A stretch of DNA of 44,844 nucleotides from a virus: the IMG/VR virus record IMGVR_UViG_3300021957_000077, positions 1 to 44,844 of that record, one strand, 5' to 3'. The notes under the pieces were generated by a model, which ran no database searches, was not told the DNA's origin, and saw nothing but the letters and a program-made list of their open reading frames with translations. A program made the position numbers and the translations under genes. Of the stretch, positions 1 through 7,389 are shown in pieces; position 1 is the stretch's first letter, and each line of letters begins with the position of its first letter.

Positions 1-114
1 TGAATCCTCTAAATCAGAAATTCTTTTTGGGATACAGTCATTACATATTTCAGCATCAAACTCGAAATTTAAGTCTGTCACATCTTCGTATTTGCACATT
101 TTGCATTTAATCAT
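1..114 (-). CDS. Partial Cys-rich small protein, cut by left edge
   Basis: The gene runs off the left edge, leaving 38 N-terminal codons. It starts MIKCKMCKYED and has a CxxC...CxxC zinc-finger pattern (C4, C7, C24, C27). The DNA is identical to the 5' part of the gene at 41407-41847, so the missing part is probably the coiled-coil tail seen there. The start overlaps the upstream stop (ATGA), and the ribosome-binding site AAGGAG lies inside the upstream gene's last codons, eight bases before the ATG. Function unknown; probably an accessory zinc-binding protein. Confidence 0.7.
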   Translation of the reverse strand, partial: MIKCKMCKYEDVTDLNFEFDAEICNDCIPKRISDLEDS

Positions 115-278
115 TCGCTCGACTCCTTCTTCGCAAAAACAATCCAATCTAAATCCTTTTTATCTTCTATAATGTTGAAGCAATAAGTACAAGCCCATTG
201 TCTTGATTCTGGCGAACAAACTGTTTCAGCTTCGCAACATTTACTAAACGCTTTTATGAATTTCACTTTTCTACTCAT
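111..278 (-). CDS. 55-residue Cys-rich cassette protein (left copy)
   Basis: Too short for a standard gene call, but well supported: its start follows an embedded AAGGAG box, and it ends in KKESSE with an ATGA overlap to the next gene. Cysteines at 14, 15, 21, 30 and 33 suggest metal binding. The reading frame also extends upstream to an ATG inside the previous gene, but only the inner ATG at 276-278 has a ribosome-binding site at proper distance. An identical gene sits at 42529-42696 with a different upstream neighbour. I do not recognise the family. Confidence 0.75.
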   Translation of the reverse strand: MSRKVKFIKAFSKCCEAETVCSPESRQWACTYCFNIIEDKKDLDWIVFAKKESSE

Positions 279-500
279 CTTCGCTCGACTCCTTATCTGA
301 ATATGATAAAAACTTAGCATCACCGCCGTCATCACTGTAGTATTCAAGATTATGGCCTTTGTGATCTATTAAGAAATTCATAACAACGCTCGGTTCTGGA
401 ATAGGATCAGTCTCTATGTGATCCAAATCCATGATATGATGTTCCCTTTTACAGTCATTGCAAGCTATGTAGCAATAGATACTCATTCGCTCGACTCCTT
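112..500 (-). repeat. Cassette boxes (RBS/start repeat), left set of three
   Basis: The minus-strand box AAGGAGTCGAGCGA, followed by ATG directly or by AG and then ATG, lies at 112-127, 276-294 and 484-500. Each codes for KESSE of one gene and is the ribosome-binding site of the next. Confidence 0.9.
271..486 (-). CDS. 71-residue zinc-finger-like cassette protein (left copy)
   Basis: The N-terminus MSIYCYIACNDCKREHH holds C5, C9, C12, H16 and H17, a plausible zinc site. The C-terminus is KESSEDE, encoded by the box that carries the next gene's ribosome-binding site. Apart from two synonymous differences (325 and 388) the DNA equals 42317-42532. In this copy the gene precedes the 55-residue gene; at the right end the order is reversed. 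Both gene ends overlap their neighbours by a few bases. Function unknown. Confidence 0.75.
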   Translation of the reverse strand: MSIYCYIACNDCKREHHIMDLDHIETDPIPEPSVVMNFLIDHKGHNLEYYSDDGGDAKFLSYSDKESSEDE

Positions 501-701
501 CAATAATTCATCTCTTTTCTTAATAAAATACTCATGTTGAGTAAAGTCATAGCCACATCCAGTTAGCCAAATACAAAAGTCCTGTAACTCCTCATTCTTC
601 TCACGCTCGGCCTTGAGTTCTGCTTCAAGTTCTTCTATCTTGGTCACTTCACTCACATACCTATGGTAGCGGAAGTCTCTATTGAATCCGTCGTTGCTCA
701 T
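483..701 (-). CDS. 72-residue coiled-coil cassette protein
   Basis: The start MSNDGFN has its ribosome-binding site (AGGAG) inside the upstream HTH gene. Residues about 19-40 form a charged heptad-like coil with the segment LEAELKAEREKNEEL, encoded by the 30-bp block found in three other cassette genes. The end is LLKESSE. It therefore combines a unique N-terminus, the common coil and the common tail, unlike its Cys-rich neighbours. Only this left-end copy is present in the window. Function unknown. Confidence 0.7.
   Translation of the reverse strand: MSNDGFNRDFRYHRYVSEVTKIEELEAELKAEREKNEELQDFCIWLTGCGYDFTQHEYFIKKRDELLKESSE
593..624 (-). repeat. Coil-coding 30-bp block, left copy
   Basis: Same block as at 41080-41110, 41991-42020 and 42241-42270 with one change (G for T). 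On the minus strand it codes for ELKAEREKN. A weaker copy is at 42830-42854. Confidence 0.85.
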
Positions 702-840
702 CTACTCTCCTATCTATCTCAGTCTGACTAATCCTATATTGGTTGCCAAACTTAATTAAATTAAAATTGTCCAGTATCACTTGCTGTGTAGTGCTGAACA
801 TGCCTGCCACTTGCGCGACCGTATAATATCTCTCTATCAT
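679..840 (-). CDS. 53-residue helix-turn-helix DNA-binding protein
   Basis: Not in longer ORF lists because of its size. It reads MIERYYTVAQVAGMF, then a second helix and a QYRISQTEIDRRV wing. This is the layout of excisionase/MerR-type HTH_17 domains (first helix TVAQVAGMF, wing residues about 35-45). AGAGGA precedes the ATG by about three to four bases. The gene overlaps the 72-residue cassette gene by 23 bp and is the first gene upstream of the left cassette run, so it could be a local regulator; a recombination directionality role is conceivable but no integrase is seen. Confidence 0.65.
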   Translation of the reverse strand: MIERYYTVAQVAGMFSTTQQVILDNFNLIKFGNQYRISQTEIDRRVDEQRRIQ

Positions 841-863
841 AAGTCCTCTAGGGCAAAAACCCT

Positions 864-1130
864 TTATTTCTGTGCGTCGTTAAGACCCCTCTCGTAGGCC
901 GCTTTCTCCCTAAGCTCGCCAACTTGATTGTATAAGTCACGATCATTGCTAACGAACTTACGCTCGAGCTCTTTAATATCGGACTCAACGTGCTTAATAA
1001 GCCCTTCGACGCGGACAATATTGTTGGAACAGGCCGTCTCATTTTTGTTTATGAGTCCAAAAACTACCTTGAATACGAACAGAATTGCTGCCGTGACAAT
1101 AGCTTGAACGATGCTGAGAGGGACTTCCAT
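864..1130 (-). CDS. Small membrane protein with coiled-coil tail, possible holin-like
   Basis: 88 residues. Residues about 6-27 form one hydrophobic segment (IVQAIVTAAILFVFKVVFGL). Residues 35-80 are charged with heptad-like spacing (IKHVESDIKELERKF), giving an N-terminal anchor with a cytoplasmic or periplasmic coil. The topology is the reverse of XhlA-type proteins, where the coil comes first. The gene sits at the downstream end of the early operon, 11 bases after the MazZ-like gene, with a weak ribosome-binding site. It could act in lysis, as a membrane tether or in exclusion; the sequence does not decide. Confidence 0.55.
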   Translation of the reverse strand: MEVPLSIVQAIVTAAILFVFKVVFGLINKNETACSNNIVRVEGLIKHVESDIKELERKFVSNDRDLYNQVGELREKAAYERGLNDAQK

Positions 1131-1141
1131 GGAACCCGATA

Positions 1142-1681
1142 TTATACATTTGAATACTCCAGATCAAACATAAGACGAATAGCAGCTTGAGCCGCGTGTG
1201 AACACCCACTTTCTCCGTCAATCTCCTCACCTCCTAAGCGAGCTAAGACGTGCCGTAGGATGGAGTCAAGATTATCTTGTAGGAACTTCTCTGCCTCATC
1301 AGTGCCGATTGAGTGACTCCAGTTGAGGCGATCGTACTTTTTGCACCCATATTCTCTGACTTCTAAGAGTTTATTAAAGCTCTTTTGCATGTCAGAGAGA
1401 ATTAAAGTGGGTCTTGGCTTGCCTTCGTTGTGGTTTAGTGACAGGGGCCCTATTTTGACGGAGGAGGACTCCATATCTCCTATGATTCCCTTTGCCGAGT
1501 CTACTGGGTAAAGCTCGGCCTCTGTAAGCACCCACCCATCAGTCCAATACTCGGCATCGTCAGTAGAGCTCGTTCCAACCTCCATTTCTACGGTTTGGCC
1601 GTAGAGATAGTCCATGCCGCCAGAGGACGCCATCACGTTGACGGATGGCATATCCTCTCTAGTTCTTACTGTTCTCTTCAT
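1142..1681 (-). CDS. dATP/dGTP diphosphohydrolase-like protein (MazZ-like domain)
   Basis: 179 residues. The C-terminal two-thirds (from about residue 88) match the pattern of the dATP/dGTP diphosphohydrolase N-terminal family (DUF5664): KPRPTLI, a YGxxKYDRLNW segment, an acidic helix FLQDNLDSILRHVLA, and GEEIDGESGCSHAAQAA. These MazG-fold enzymes hydrolyse dNTPs to dNMPs and pyrophosphate using metal bound by acidic residues. The first 70 residues (ending GWVLTEAELYP) form a separate region I do not recognise. It starts with ATGA overlap and GAGGT upstream. Likely role: shaping the nucleotide pool during replication. Confidence 0.65.
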   Translation of the reverse strand: MKRTVRTREDMPSVNVMASSGGMDYLYGQTVEMEVGTSSTDDAEYWTDGWVLTEAELYPVDSAKGIIGDMESSSVKIGPLSLNHNEGKPRPTLILSDMQKSFNKLLEVREYGCKKYDRLNWSHSIGTDEAEKFLQDNLDSILRHVLARLGGEEIDGESGCSHAAQAAIRLMFDLEYSNV

Positions 1682-2007
1682 ATCTTTACCTCTATTCCTC
1701 GTTTCAATGCGGACACTAATGCGTCCATTAAGTTTATCATTTGTCTATGGCTCAGTTGGGCCATAACAAGGCGCTCCGAAGACGCCACTTTTTTCTCTGT
1801 CCAACTCGGGTATATGTCATGGATCATCTCATGAACCAAAGTGGACAAAATCTCTCCGTCAGGGTTCAGCTCTATCCAACGGGCGCCCCTGTAGCATCTC
1901 CCGTGAAGCTTTGTGCTCTTTAAAAGTCTAACCATAAAGTCCTCAGATCTTAAGCGACTGTAGACCTTAGACAAAAAAGTGTATATGTTTTTCTTTGTGT
2001 TAAACAT
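1678..2007 (-). CDS. Small zincin-like metalloprotease
   Basis: 109 residues with HEMIH at 59-63 in the context LVHEMIHDIYPSW, the HExxH zinc site of zincin proteases. It follows a WIELNP strand, as in small SprT- or ImmA-type domains. A glutamate after the motif (in SSERLV) could be the third ligand. The size is near the minimal zincin core, so it may be soluble and act on host or phage regulators; a structural role is possible. The start overlaps the upstream 56-residue gene (TGATG). No signal peptide, which argues against a secreted lysin. Confidence 0.6.
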   Translation of the reverse strand: MFNTKKNIYTFLSKVYSRLRSEDFMVRLLKSTKLHGRCYRGARWIELNPDGEILSTLVHEMIHDIYPSWTEKKVASSERLVMAQLSHRQMINLMDALVSALKRGIEVKI

Positions 2008-2177
2008 CAGTTAAAATTATCCAACTTCTGGGCATCCTTGACGTCCACATAGTCCTCAAGGTCCGTCAACAGATACCCAAGCTCCTCAGCTAGTTCAGCG
2101 CGGAGCTCCCAGTCCTCATCGTCCTTGAGGTACTCGCTTATGTCTTGCATAAGATTCAATAGTTTCCGTAGGTCCAC
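2007..2177 (-). CDS. 56-residue acidic protein, GTG start
   Basis: An open frame that fills the gap between two genes. The GTG start overlaps the upstream stop (TAGTG) and the stop overlaps the next ATG (TGATG). The protein is rich in Asp, Glu and Leu (EYLKDDEDWELRAELAEEL) and predicted mostly helical. An internal ATG at codon 10 is an alternative start. No clear ribosome-binding site precedes the GTG, so expression may rely on coupling. Function unknown. Confidence 0.55.
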   Translation of the reverse strand: MDLRKLLNLMQDISEYLKDDEDWELRAELAEELGYLLTDLEDYVDVKDAQKLDNFN

Positions 2178-2590
2178 TAAACTAACCCCGCAGCTTTCTT
2201 AAGTTCACTTATGTCTACTGGTTTGATTGGGCGCAGTTCGTCCCAAACAGAAGTTACATGACCACTTAAACCAATGCAGACAAACCCTATAGATTCTGTA
2301 TGGAGATATCTCTTCTTTTTCCACGGGCCTTTATTATATCTAACTTCAACAAGAGGGAAATCTTCGATCGTTTTCCCTTGGAACTCAGGTTCTTCGGGCT
2401 CTATCATCCAATCAGCAATAGTAAAACAATCACGCCTATTATCACTGTCCACTTCGATTATTTTGCCACACATATATCTCATGGCCTCTACAAACATTTG
2501 CAAGGATTGAGGGTTGTCTATATCCCCCATTTCATCTAATCCGAACTCTTTCTCCATGGATTCCCATGATCTTATTTTTACTTTTCTCAT
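2177..2590 (-). CDS. Hypothetical early protein
   Basis: 137 residues, mixed alpha/beta, no recognised motif. Residues 40-70 contain GKIIEVDSDNRRDCFTIADW, and the centre has a basic KGPWKKKRYLH stretch that may contact nucleic acid. The ATG overlaps the end of the polymerase gene by four bases, so it is translationally coupled to DNA polymerase. Position between polymerase and a GTG microgene suggests an accessory replication or takeover role. I do not recognise the family. Confidence 0.6.
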   Translation of the reverse strand: MRKVKIRSWESMEKEFGLDEMGDIDNPQSLQMFVEAMRYMCGKIIEVDSDNRRDCFTIADWMIEPEEPEFQGKTIEDFPLVEVRYNKGPWKKKRYLHTESIGFVCIGLSGHVTSVWDELRPIKPVDISELKKAAGLV

Positions 2591-4506
2591 TTCCTATACT
2601 CCTTTCCTATCCATCCCTCAGAGCTTACGGGTAATCCCTCAGCCCACTCAGGTACTCTACTAAATTCTTTCTCAAACTCTTCTAAGTCTCCTGTACCTTC
2701 GTCAATCTCACATACAATCTCATCGTGGACACTCATGATAATATTATCGAACCTCGATAATGCCTCCATCATGAGACATGCACATGCACCTTGAACGACA
2801 TTTTCACATATTTTGCCTCCAAAAGTTTCAGTTCTGAGCCATTGGCCTTTGTCATATTTCATATAACTAAGGACTTCTTTCTCAGCTCCCCAAGGTGTCT
2901 CAGTCATTCTAAGCTTAACGATAGGGTATCTGATGCAACGACCTGATGGTAACATAATGAACAAACAATTATTACTGTACTTCATCTTGAGCTTGCCAAG
3001 AGTAAATACTTTATTTGATTTTAGTTTAACTGTTTTCACGGCTAAGGATTCTAAATCGTGCCAGAATCGTTCAATGTTCTTATTTGCTTTTCTGTAACTT
3101 TTTTTCATGTTTTCTTTCTCAGCCATACTGAACTTATCTTTAGCGAATGCCTCAATAGCTCCAGCGCCGCCCCCATAACCCAAGGCAAGCTCTTGCACCT
3201 TACCTATAGCTCTTTGGTCTGATGTAACATCATCGGGTGATATGTTAAAAGATTTAGCATAAGCTAACTTATAAAGGTCGTGGCCCATGCCATTATCAAA
3301 GTCCTCAAAGGCCATAAGTTTCCATTTCTCGCCAGCTAAATAAGCTAACATTCGACCCTCGATATTAGCCCAGTCAGCACAGATGAACTCTTTACCCTCT
3401 GGCGCTTTTATTGAGTGGCGGATCAAAGACTTAAGTGTGTCAACATCGACATGACCTCCATCCATGACCACGCCCCTAGCGGAGTCCAAGTCCTTTATTA
3501 CAGGACGCGGTAAATTCTGAGGCTGAACGAGTCTGCCTCCCCATCTCCCTGTGAATGCCGCATGGAACTGAATAGTCCCTCTGATCCGTCCATCGCTCTC
3601 ACTCGTCCCTTCCATGACATCGAATTTTTTAAGAGATGCACTAGAGACAATTAACCTTTGCTCTAAGACTTCTCTAACTCCTGCATCAAGCTCAGTGTCA
3701 CTAGCTAAGAGGTCCTCTATGGTTTGCTTCTGAGAGTTCTTAATGTCCACTCCCTTTTTAGTCAACCAGATCATAAGCTGTATAGGCGACATGATCATAT
3801 CTATAGAGTGCTCGCCGTTAGTGATCTCTTTGATCCTTATATCAGCTTGATTTCTAAGCTCTTGCCTCGCTTTTTGACAAGCTTGGATTAACTCACGATC
3901 AACGGGGATACCTAGGTGATTGATCTTAACCGTTGCGTGGTACGCGTCGAGCTGCATTTGTGAGTACGGTAATAACATGTTGCCGATGTCGATCTCCGCC
4001 TCAACGTCTCTTGCACAATACTCTACAAGAATGTCCATTTGCTCGTTAGTTGGCTCAGGTTTAACCCCCTCTTTATTAGGTTTACATAAAGCCATCATAA
4101 CTTTCTTACCCTCAGCGTCCTTTTTGCGCTCGATGTTTAAGCACTTGCCTAACTTATCTAAGCTCAAAGGTAGACTCTGGCAAGCCGCCAGAGCCAAGGT
4201 GCACCTAATCTGGGACACACTTATGTGTCCCCAGTTAGTTAGGTGGTTAATAGCTTCTCTTTCGAACTCAGCGTTATGGGCCCAAACGATTACCCCCTCT
4301 TCTATAGCTTTCACTAGATCTCTAGGGGAAGAGTCGCCTTTACGCCAACTACCTTTGACCGTAGGCGTAAACGTGCCTCGGTTCTCCTCGCCTATCTCGT
4401 AACAAGCGCACAAGAGCTCAGTGCTCTTGTGCCTAAAGTATTCATAAGCTCCTAATTTGATATCTAGAGCTGAGTAAGTCTCCACATCGAGATGTATTAC
4501 TTTCAC
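2587..4506 (-). CDS. DNA polymerase, family A, with 3'-5' exonuclease domain
   Basis: 639 residues. The N-terminus carries exonuclease motif I (VIHLDVETYSA; D7 and E9), with further exonuclease motifs to about residue 190 (ending near YCARDVEAE). The polymerase domain shows motif A (ICADWANIEGRMLAYLAGE), motif B region (RAIGKVQELALGYGGGAGA) and motif C (IIMSVHDEIVCEI, with catalytic HDE). No 5'-3' exonuclease domain, as in T7-type replicative enzymes. It is coupled to the DUF2815 gene by a four-base overlap. This pairing is common in phage replication modules. The enzyme very probably replicates the phage genome with the primase-helicase at 7804-10275. Confidence 0.95.
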   Translation of the reverse strand: MKVIHLDVETYSALDIKLGAYEYFRHKSTELLCACYEIGEENRGTFTPTVKGSWRKGDSSPRDLVKAIEEGVIVWAHNAEFEREAINHLTNWGHISVSQIRCTLALAACQSLPLSLDKLGKCLNIERKKDAEGKKVMMALCKPNKEGVKPEPTNEQMDILVEYCARDVEAEIDIGNMLLPYSQMQLDAYHATVKINHLGIPVDRELIQACQKARQELRNQADIRIKEITNGEHSIDMIMSPIQLMIWLTKKGVDIKNSQKQTIEDLLASDTELDAGVREVLEQRLIVSSASLKKFDVMEGTSESDGRIRGTIQFHAAFTGRWGGRLVQPQNLPRPVIKDLDSARGVVMDGGHVDVDTLKSLIRHSIKAPEGKEFICADWANIEGRMLAYLAGEKWKLMAFEDFDNGMGHDLYKLAYAKSFNISPDDVTSDQRAIGKVQELALGYGGGAGAIEAFAKDKFSMAEKENMKKSYRKANKNIERFWHDLESLAVKTVKLKSNKVFTLGKLKMKYSNNCLFIMLPSGRCIRYPIVKLRMTETPWGAEKEVLSYMKYDKGQWLRTETFGGKICENVVQGACACLMMEALSRFDNIIMSVHDEIVCEIDEGTGDLEEFEKEFSRVPEWAEGLPVSSEGWIGKEYRK

Positions 4507-4982
4507 GATGGAAACCCTGAGTCATCGGTGTCTTCGGATTCACCGAAAGGCGATCCGCCGTCTCCGCCTAAGCGTTCGCCGTCATCTACGAATAAGATGT
4601 TAGAGAGTCCTACGCTCACTCCAAAATTATGCGCGTAAACTGAGACGTTCGCTATGACACGACAGCCGCCATAAAATACATCTTCGATCTCATCTTGAGC
4701 TAACTTAACCTTAGCTTTGTTATAGCAGCCTACTTTAAACTTGCTGCGAGCTGAGACGTAAGGTCTACCCTCTTCGTCTTCTTTGATGATATCTTCCATT
4801 TTAGCTTTCTTTGATTTCAAAGCCTTGATCGCTGTCTCTAACTCTGACAGATCTGTACCCTTATCGAATATAAGATTAGCCTTATACTTAGGATTATCCT
4901 TATCGAATTTGTCATCAGGGGAACTGAGATGAGGATAGGATAGCGTAGCTACCGGAAGATTGAACTTACTGTTTGTTGACAT
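4503..4982 (-). CDS. DUF2815 family protein, probable ssDNA-binding protein
   Basis: 159 residues with the DUF2815 pattern: an opening PVATLSYPHLSSPD, a KYKANLIFDKGTD strand pair, YVSARSKFKVG, FYGGCRVIANVSVYAHN, GVSVGLSNILFVDDGERLGG and an acidic tail EDTDDSG. The acidic C-terminus is typical of single-strand DNA-binding proteins and would dock partner enzymes. It lies between the small membrane protein gene and DNA polymerase, and overlaps the polymerase start. Expected role: coating ssDNA at the fork or during recombination. Confidence 0.8.
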   Translation of the reverse strand: MSTNSKFNLPVATLSYPHLSSPDDKFDKDNPKYKANLIFDKGTDLSELETAIKALKSKKAKMEDIIKEDEEGRPYVSARSKFKVGCYNKAKVKLAQDEIEDVFYGGCRVIANVSVYAHNFGVSVGLSNILFVDDGERLGGDGGSPFGESEDTDDSGFPS

Positions 4983-5001
4983 ATTGTCTCCTTTATAAAA
5001 A

Positions 5002-5196
5002 TTATTTACTAAAAATTGTAGCTATGCCGATTGCGATAGCTGCTATGGCGAGGATCAATGCAAGCCCTCCCCAAAATGGTAGCGTGACTAACCACCATGA
5101 CCAATTGATAACGCCTGTCAGTTTCAAAACAACAAACGCCACTCCTAATAAACCGAGGACACCTATGCCACCGGATGAACTACTTGAATTACTCAC
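5002..5196 (-). CDS. Small two-helix membrane protein (Tmem185A/Fragile-X-F type)
   Basis: 64 residues. After a Ser/Gly-rich start there are two hydrophobic segments, about 11-30 (GIGVLGLLGVAFVVLKLTGV) and 37-61. The centre VINWSWWLV resembles the short phage proteins annotated as Fragile-X-F-associated transmembrane proteins. A strong ribosome-binding site (AAGGAG) precedes the ATG. It sits between the nuclease and DUF2815 genes in the early operon. Function is not known for the family. Confidence 0.65.
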   Translation of the reverse strand: MSNSSSSSGGIGVLGLLGVAFVVLKLTGVINWSWWLVTLPFWGGLALILAIAAIAIGIATIFSK

Positions 5197-5206
5197 TACT
5201 ACTCCT

Positions 5207-6055
5207 TTATGAAAACGGGTTAATTTCTACACCATACTTGTCCAATGTGTACTTGGGTGGCATATATAGTTGCATGGTTGCCACATAACTGTCGGATTTT
5301 GAACAGCTATTCATTCTTTCAAGTGCTTTATCGTATTTATGTTTGCCTAAGGCCCAAGCCTCTGGCGTATTCTCTTCTGATATCTGTACCAAAGTGCAAT
5401 TAAAAGGTGCTTTAATCTCTTGGAACACAAAGATAAAGGGCTTCATCTCTCCTGTAATCTCTTGATATACTTTAGCGTATAGGTAGCTCTGCAAATCATA
5501 GTTATACGTCTCAATGTCCTTCATACATGAATAAGGTTTAGCACTAGCTGAACTCTTCCAATCAAAGTGAGCCTCGGGCCTAGTGTAATCTAGGCGGATC
5601 TTCTCTGTGTCCGTTACTCCAGTGAGCTCATGATCACCTTTGCCGTCCTCGATATCAATGCCTATCTGAGATTTTATGGTCTCTATAGTCATTAGTCTAG
5701 CCTCTTTGATAGCGTCCATCTGATCTTGTTTGATCACATGCTTACCCGCAGCCTCTTGCTTGGCCTTCCATATCTTAGCCTCGTTAGACCTGAAAGCATC
5801 ATACTCGCTCAGGACAAGCTCAGGGTTATTATCCAAGCCGAACTCCATTGAGCTGTGGAACATAGTGCCCTCGTTGAACCCACTTGAGTCCTTTTTATAA
5901 AGTGACTGCCGTGGACTGTTGCCGGGGACAAAATTGTTAAGCGTTGACTTGTTCAAGAGGTCTAGCTTTTTGTAGACATCGAAGCCTAGGTTTTTTATTA
6001 GTTTCATTTGTTCTCCATAGTAGATGAACTGTAGATGTTCTTTTCGGGTGCTCAT
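5207..6055 (-). CDS. PDDEXK nuclease, RecE/DUF3799-like
   Basis: 282 residues. GTMFHSSMEFG in the first third is the helix seen in RecE/Cas4-like nucleases. IRLDY...HFDWKSS gives the catalytic Asp and the DxK pair, followed by YDLQSYLYAKVYQEITG, the conserved QxxxY helix. These enzymes degrade DNA ends and feed strand annealing or replication-linked recombination. Two starts are possible, 6055 and 6007. Each is preceded by the same ATGGAGAACAA ribosome-binding site, and the 16-bp repeat covering both lies exactly 16 codons apart. The inner start (266 residues) begins MKLIKNLGF. Pairing with DUF2815 and polymerase A is common in phages. Confidence 0.8.
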   Translation of the reverse strand: MSTRKEHLQFIYYGEQMKLIKNLGFDVYKKLDLLNKSTLNNFVPGNSPRQSLYKKDSSGFNEGTMFHSSMEFGLDNNPELVLSEYDAFRSNEAKIWKAKQEAAGKHVIKQDQMDAIKEARLMTIETIKSQIGIDIEDGKGDHELTGVTDTEKIRLDYTRPEAHFDWKSSASAKPYSCMKDIETYNYDLQSYLYAKVYQEITGEMKPFIFVFQEIKAPFNCTLVQISEENTPEAWALGKHKYDKALERMNSCSKSDSYVATMQLYMPPKYTLDKYGVEINPFS

Positions 6056-6393
6056 TTGTTCTCCATAAAAATTGTTTTGGCTTCTTTGAAGCCTTCTAGT
6101 TTGCCTCTCTCAAACTCAAGGGCATTCTCCTTAGCCAGATCACTTACCTTTTTCATCAAAAGTAGATTCTCGCTCTTTAGCACAGAGTTGAGTTTTTCCT
6201 CGCCGATCAAAAGACCTTTTAGGTCAGCATTGGCTTGCTGCAACTCTTCGAACTCCTCCTCTCTGCAATACTCGCATACATCATCGTTCATAAGCTCACC
6301 GTGGATCGAACAGAAGTCCTCAGGACTCTGGCCTCCACATTTACGGCAGTCTCCAGCGCCGCAGTAGCCGTCTTTGCAATCGTATTTGCCCAT
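6052..6393 (-). CDS. Zinc-ribbon plus coiled-coil protein
   Basis: 113 residues. The first 50 contain eight cysteines and one histidine (CxxxxCxxxxCxxC, then CSIH and CEYC), likely two zinc sites. From residue 52 it is a long coil (EFEELQQANADLKGLL and onward). The layout of zinc site then coil resembles the cassette proteins at 41844-42119 and 42689-42994, and the phrase QANxDLKGLL also occurs in the latter. It ends MENK without the KESSE tail. It may be the resident relative of the cassette family. Function unknown. Confidence 0.65.
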   Translation of the reverse strand: MGKYDCKDGYCGAGDCRKCGGQSPEDFCSIHGELMNDDVCEYCREEEFEELQQANADLKGLLIGEEKLNSVLKSENLLLMKKVSDLAKENALEFERGKLEGFKEAKTIFMENK

Positions 6394-6887
6394 TATGCTG
6401 CTCCATGTTGAGGTAAGAGACTAAAAATATCGTATTGTGCTTCAAGGACAGTATGCTCGCTGCCATTAACGGTGATCCAGAGATCGCCCTCTCTCATATC
6501 CGCTATACTAAATAGAAGGGCTACCATAGACACCTTTCCTATATCCCCCCTAAATAGGTGGCCGTCGGTGAATTTACCAGAGAAGTCAGGTGAATCGTGA
6601 AGGCTGAAAGATTCAACATTCTCTTTATAGTGCATGAAGTTCCATAGATATTTCCCCTCCTCCACATGATTCCCTACATGCGTCCAATCACACCACGGCA
6701 CAGTCTCAGGTATCTTATAATAATCGTCCTCGAAGTCTATTATGGTGTACTCGAATAGCTGACCCCACTCATTAAGCCAATTTAAGTTATCACAAATGTC
6801 CGTAGTTCCGTAGGGCCTAGATGGATCAACTATGCCGAGAGATGATATCTTTCGATCTCTTCCACTCCCCTGTTCTAAGATTTTCAT
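6393..6887 (-). CDS. Hypothetical early protein
   Basis: 164 residues, predicted mixed alpha/beta. Tryptophan- and aspartate-rich middle (TVPWCDWTHVGNHVEEGKYL). It overlaps the upstream gene by one base (stop and start share an A) and its downstream neighbour by one base, so it is part of the leftward early operon. No recognised domain, signal peptide or membrane segment. Function unknown. Confidence 0.6.
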   Translation of the reverse strand: MKILEQGSGRDRKISSLGIVDPSRPYGTTDICDNLNWLNEWGQLFEYTIIDFEDDYYKIPETVPWCDWTHVGNHVEEGKYLWNFMHYKENVESFSLHDSPDFSGKFTDGHLFRGDIGKVSMVALLFSIADMREGDLWITVNGSEHTVLEAQYDIFSLLPQHGAA

Positions 6888-7303
6888 TAGACAACCTCCT
6901 TAACAAAAGGACCGTCTAGGGGGTGCTCGAGGAGGGCTAGGGCGCTGCTATAAGAATAGTTCGAGTGGGTTGTTTGAATGAAGTTGTCGCAAGGAAGGTC
7001 TTGCATATTCATGCCATCTATGGATATGTAGCGGTTTCTATTGGCTTTTTTCATCAGTTTACCCCCAGCTAAATAGTAGTCTAGGAAATCTTGCTTGCTC
7101 CAGTTCACTGTTTTTGGCTCGGTGTACTCTACTTTGTAGGCGTCATCGGTGAACCAGTTAGGATCTACTTGCCTCCACCCTCTATGGGAACCGCTATAAG
7201 CGTAAGTCTTGGCTCCCTCTCGGGCGGCTGCTTCTTTCATCTCGTCTTGCTTGGCTTCACTTAAGAGACCGAATACTATTCCTTGTTCGTTTAGTGTTTT
7301 CAT
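6887..7303 (-). CDS. Hypothetical protein, first gene of leftward operon
   Basis: 138 residues and the first gene after the promoter at 7332-7359. The N-terminal half (LLSEAKQDEMKEAAA, then WRQVDPNWFTDDAYKVEY) matches a recurring phage pattern of an acidic helix followed by a WxxxNPxW...YRV hairpin, found in many short phage proteins of unknown role. The leader before the ATG is short and A-rich with no clear ribosome-binding site. Being promoter-proximal, it may be an early takeover protein. Confidence 0.6.
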   Translation of the reverse strand: MKTLNEQGIVFGLLSEAKQDEMKEAAAREGAKTYAYSGSHRGWRQVDPNWFTDDAYKVEYTEPKTVNWSKQDFLDYYLAGGKLMKKANRNRYISIDGMNMQDLPCDNFIQTTHSNYSYSSALALLEHPLDGPFVKEVV

Positions 7304-7331
7304 AATTTTTTTTCTTGGTTAAGTTCTGAGG

Positions 7332-7359
7332 AGTATAGCGAGGGGAAATAGGGAGTCAA
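7332..7359 (-). promoter_or_regulatory. Leftward early promoter
   Basis: On the minus strand TTGACT (7354-7359) is followed after 16 bases by TATACT (7332-7337). The predicted start lies about 20 bases before the first leftward gene. The transcript start CCTCAGAACTTAACCAAGA nearly matches that after the promoter at 13727-13754 (CCTAAGAACTTAACTAAGA), suggesting shared control. Confidence 0.7.
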
Positions 7360-7389
7360 GAGTTAATTAAAAAAATATTTAAAAATGTG

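Noticed and set aside
3920-4402. Plus-strand open frame opposite DNA polymerase
   Set aside because: The polymerase motifs are on the other strand; no ribosome-binding site or recognisable protein.
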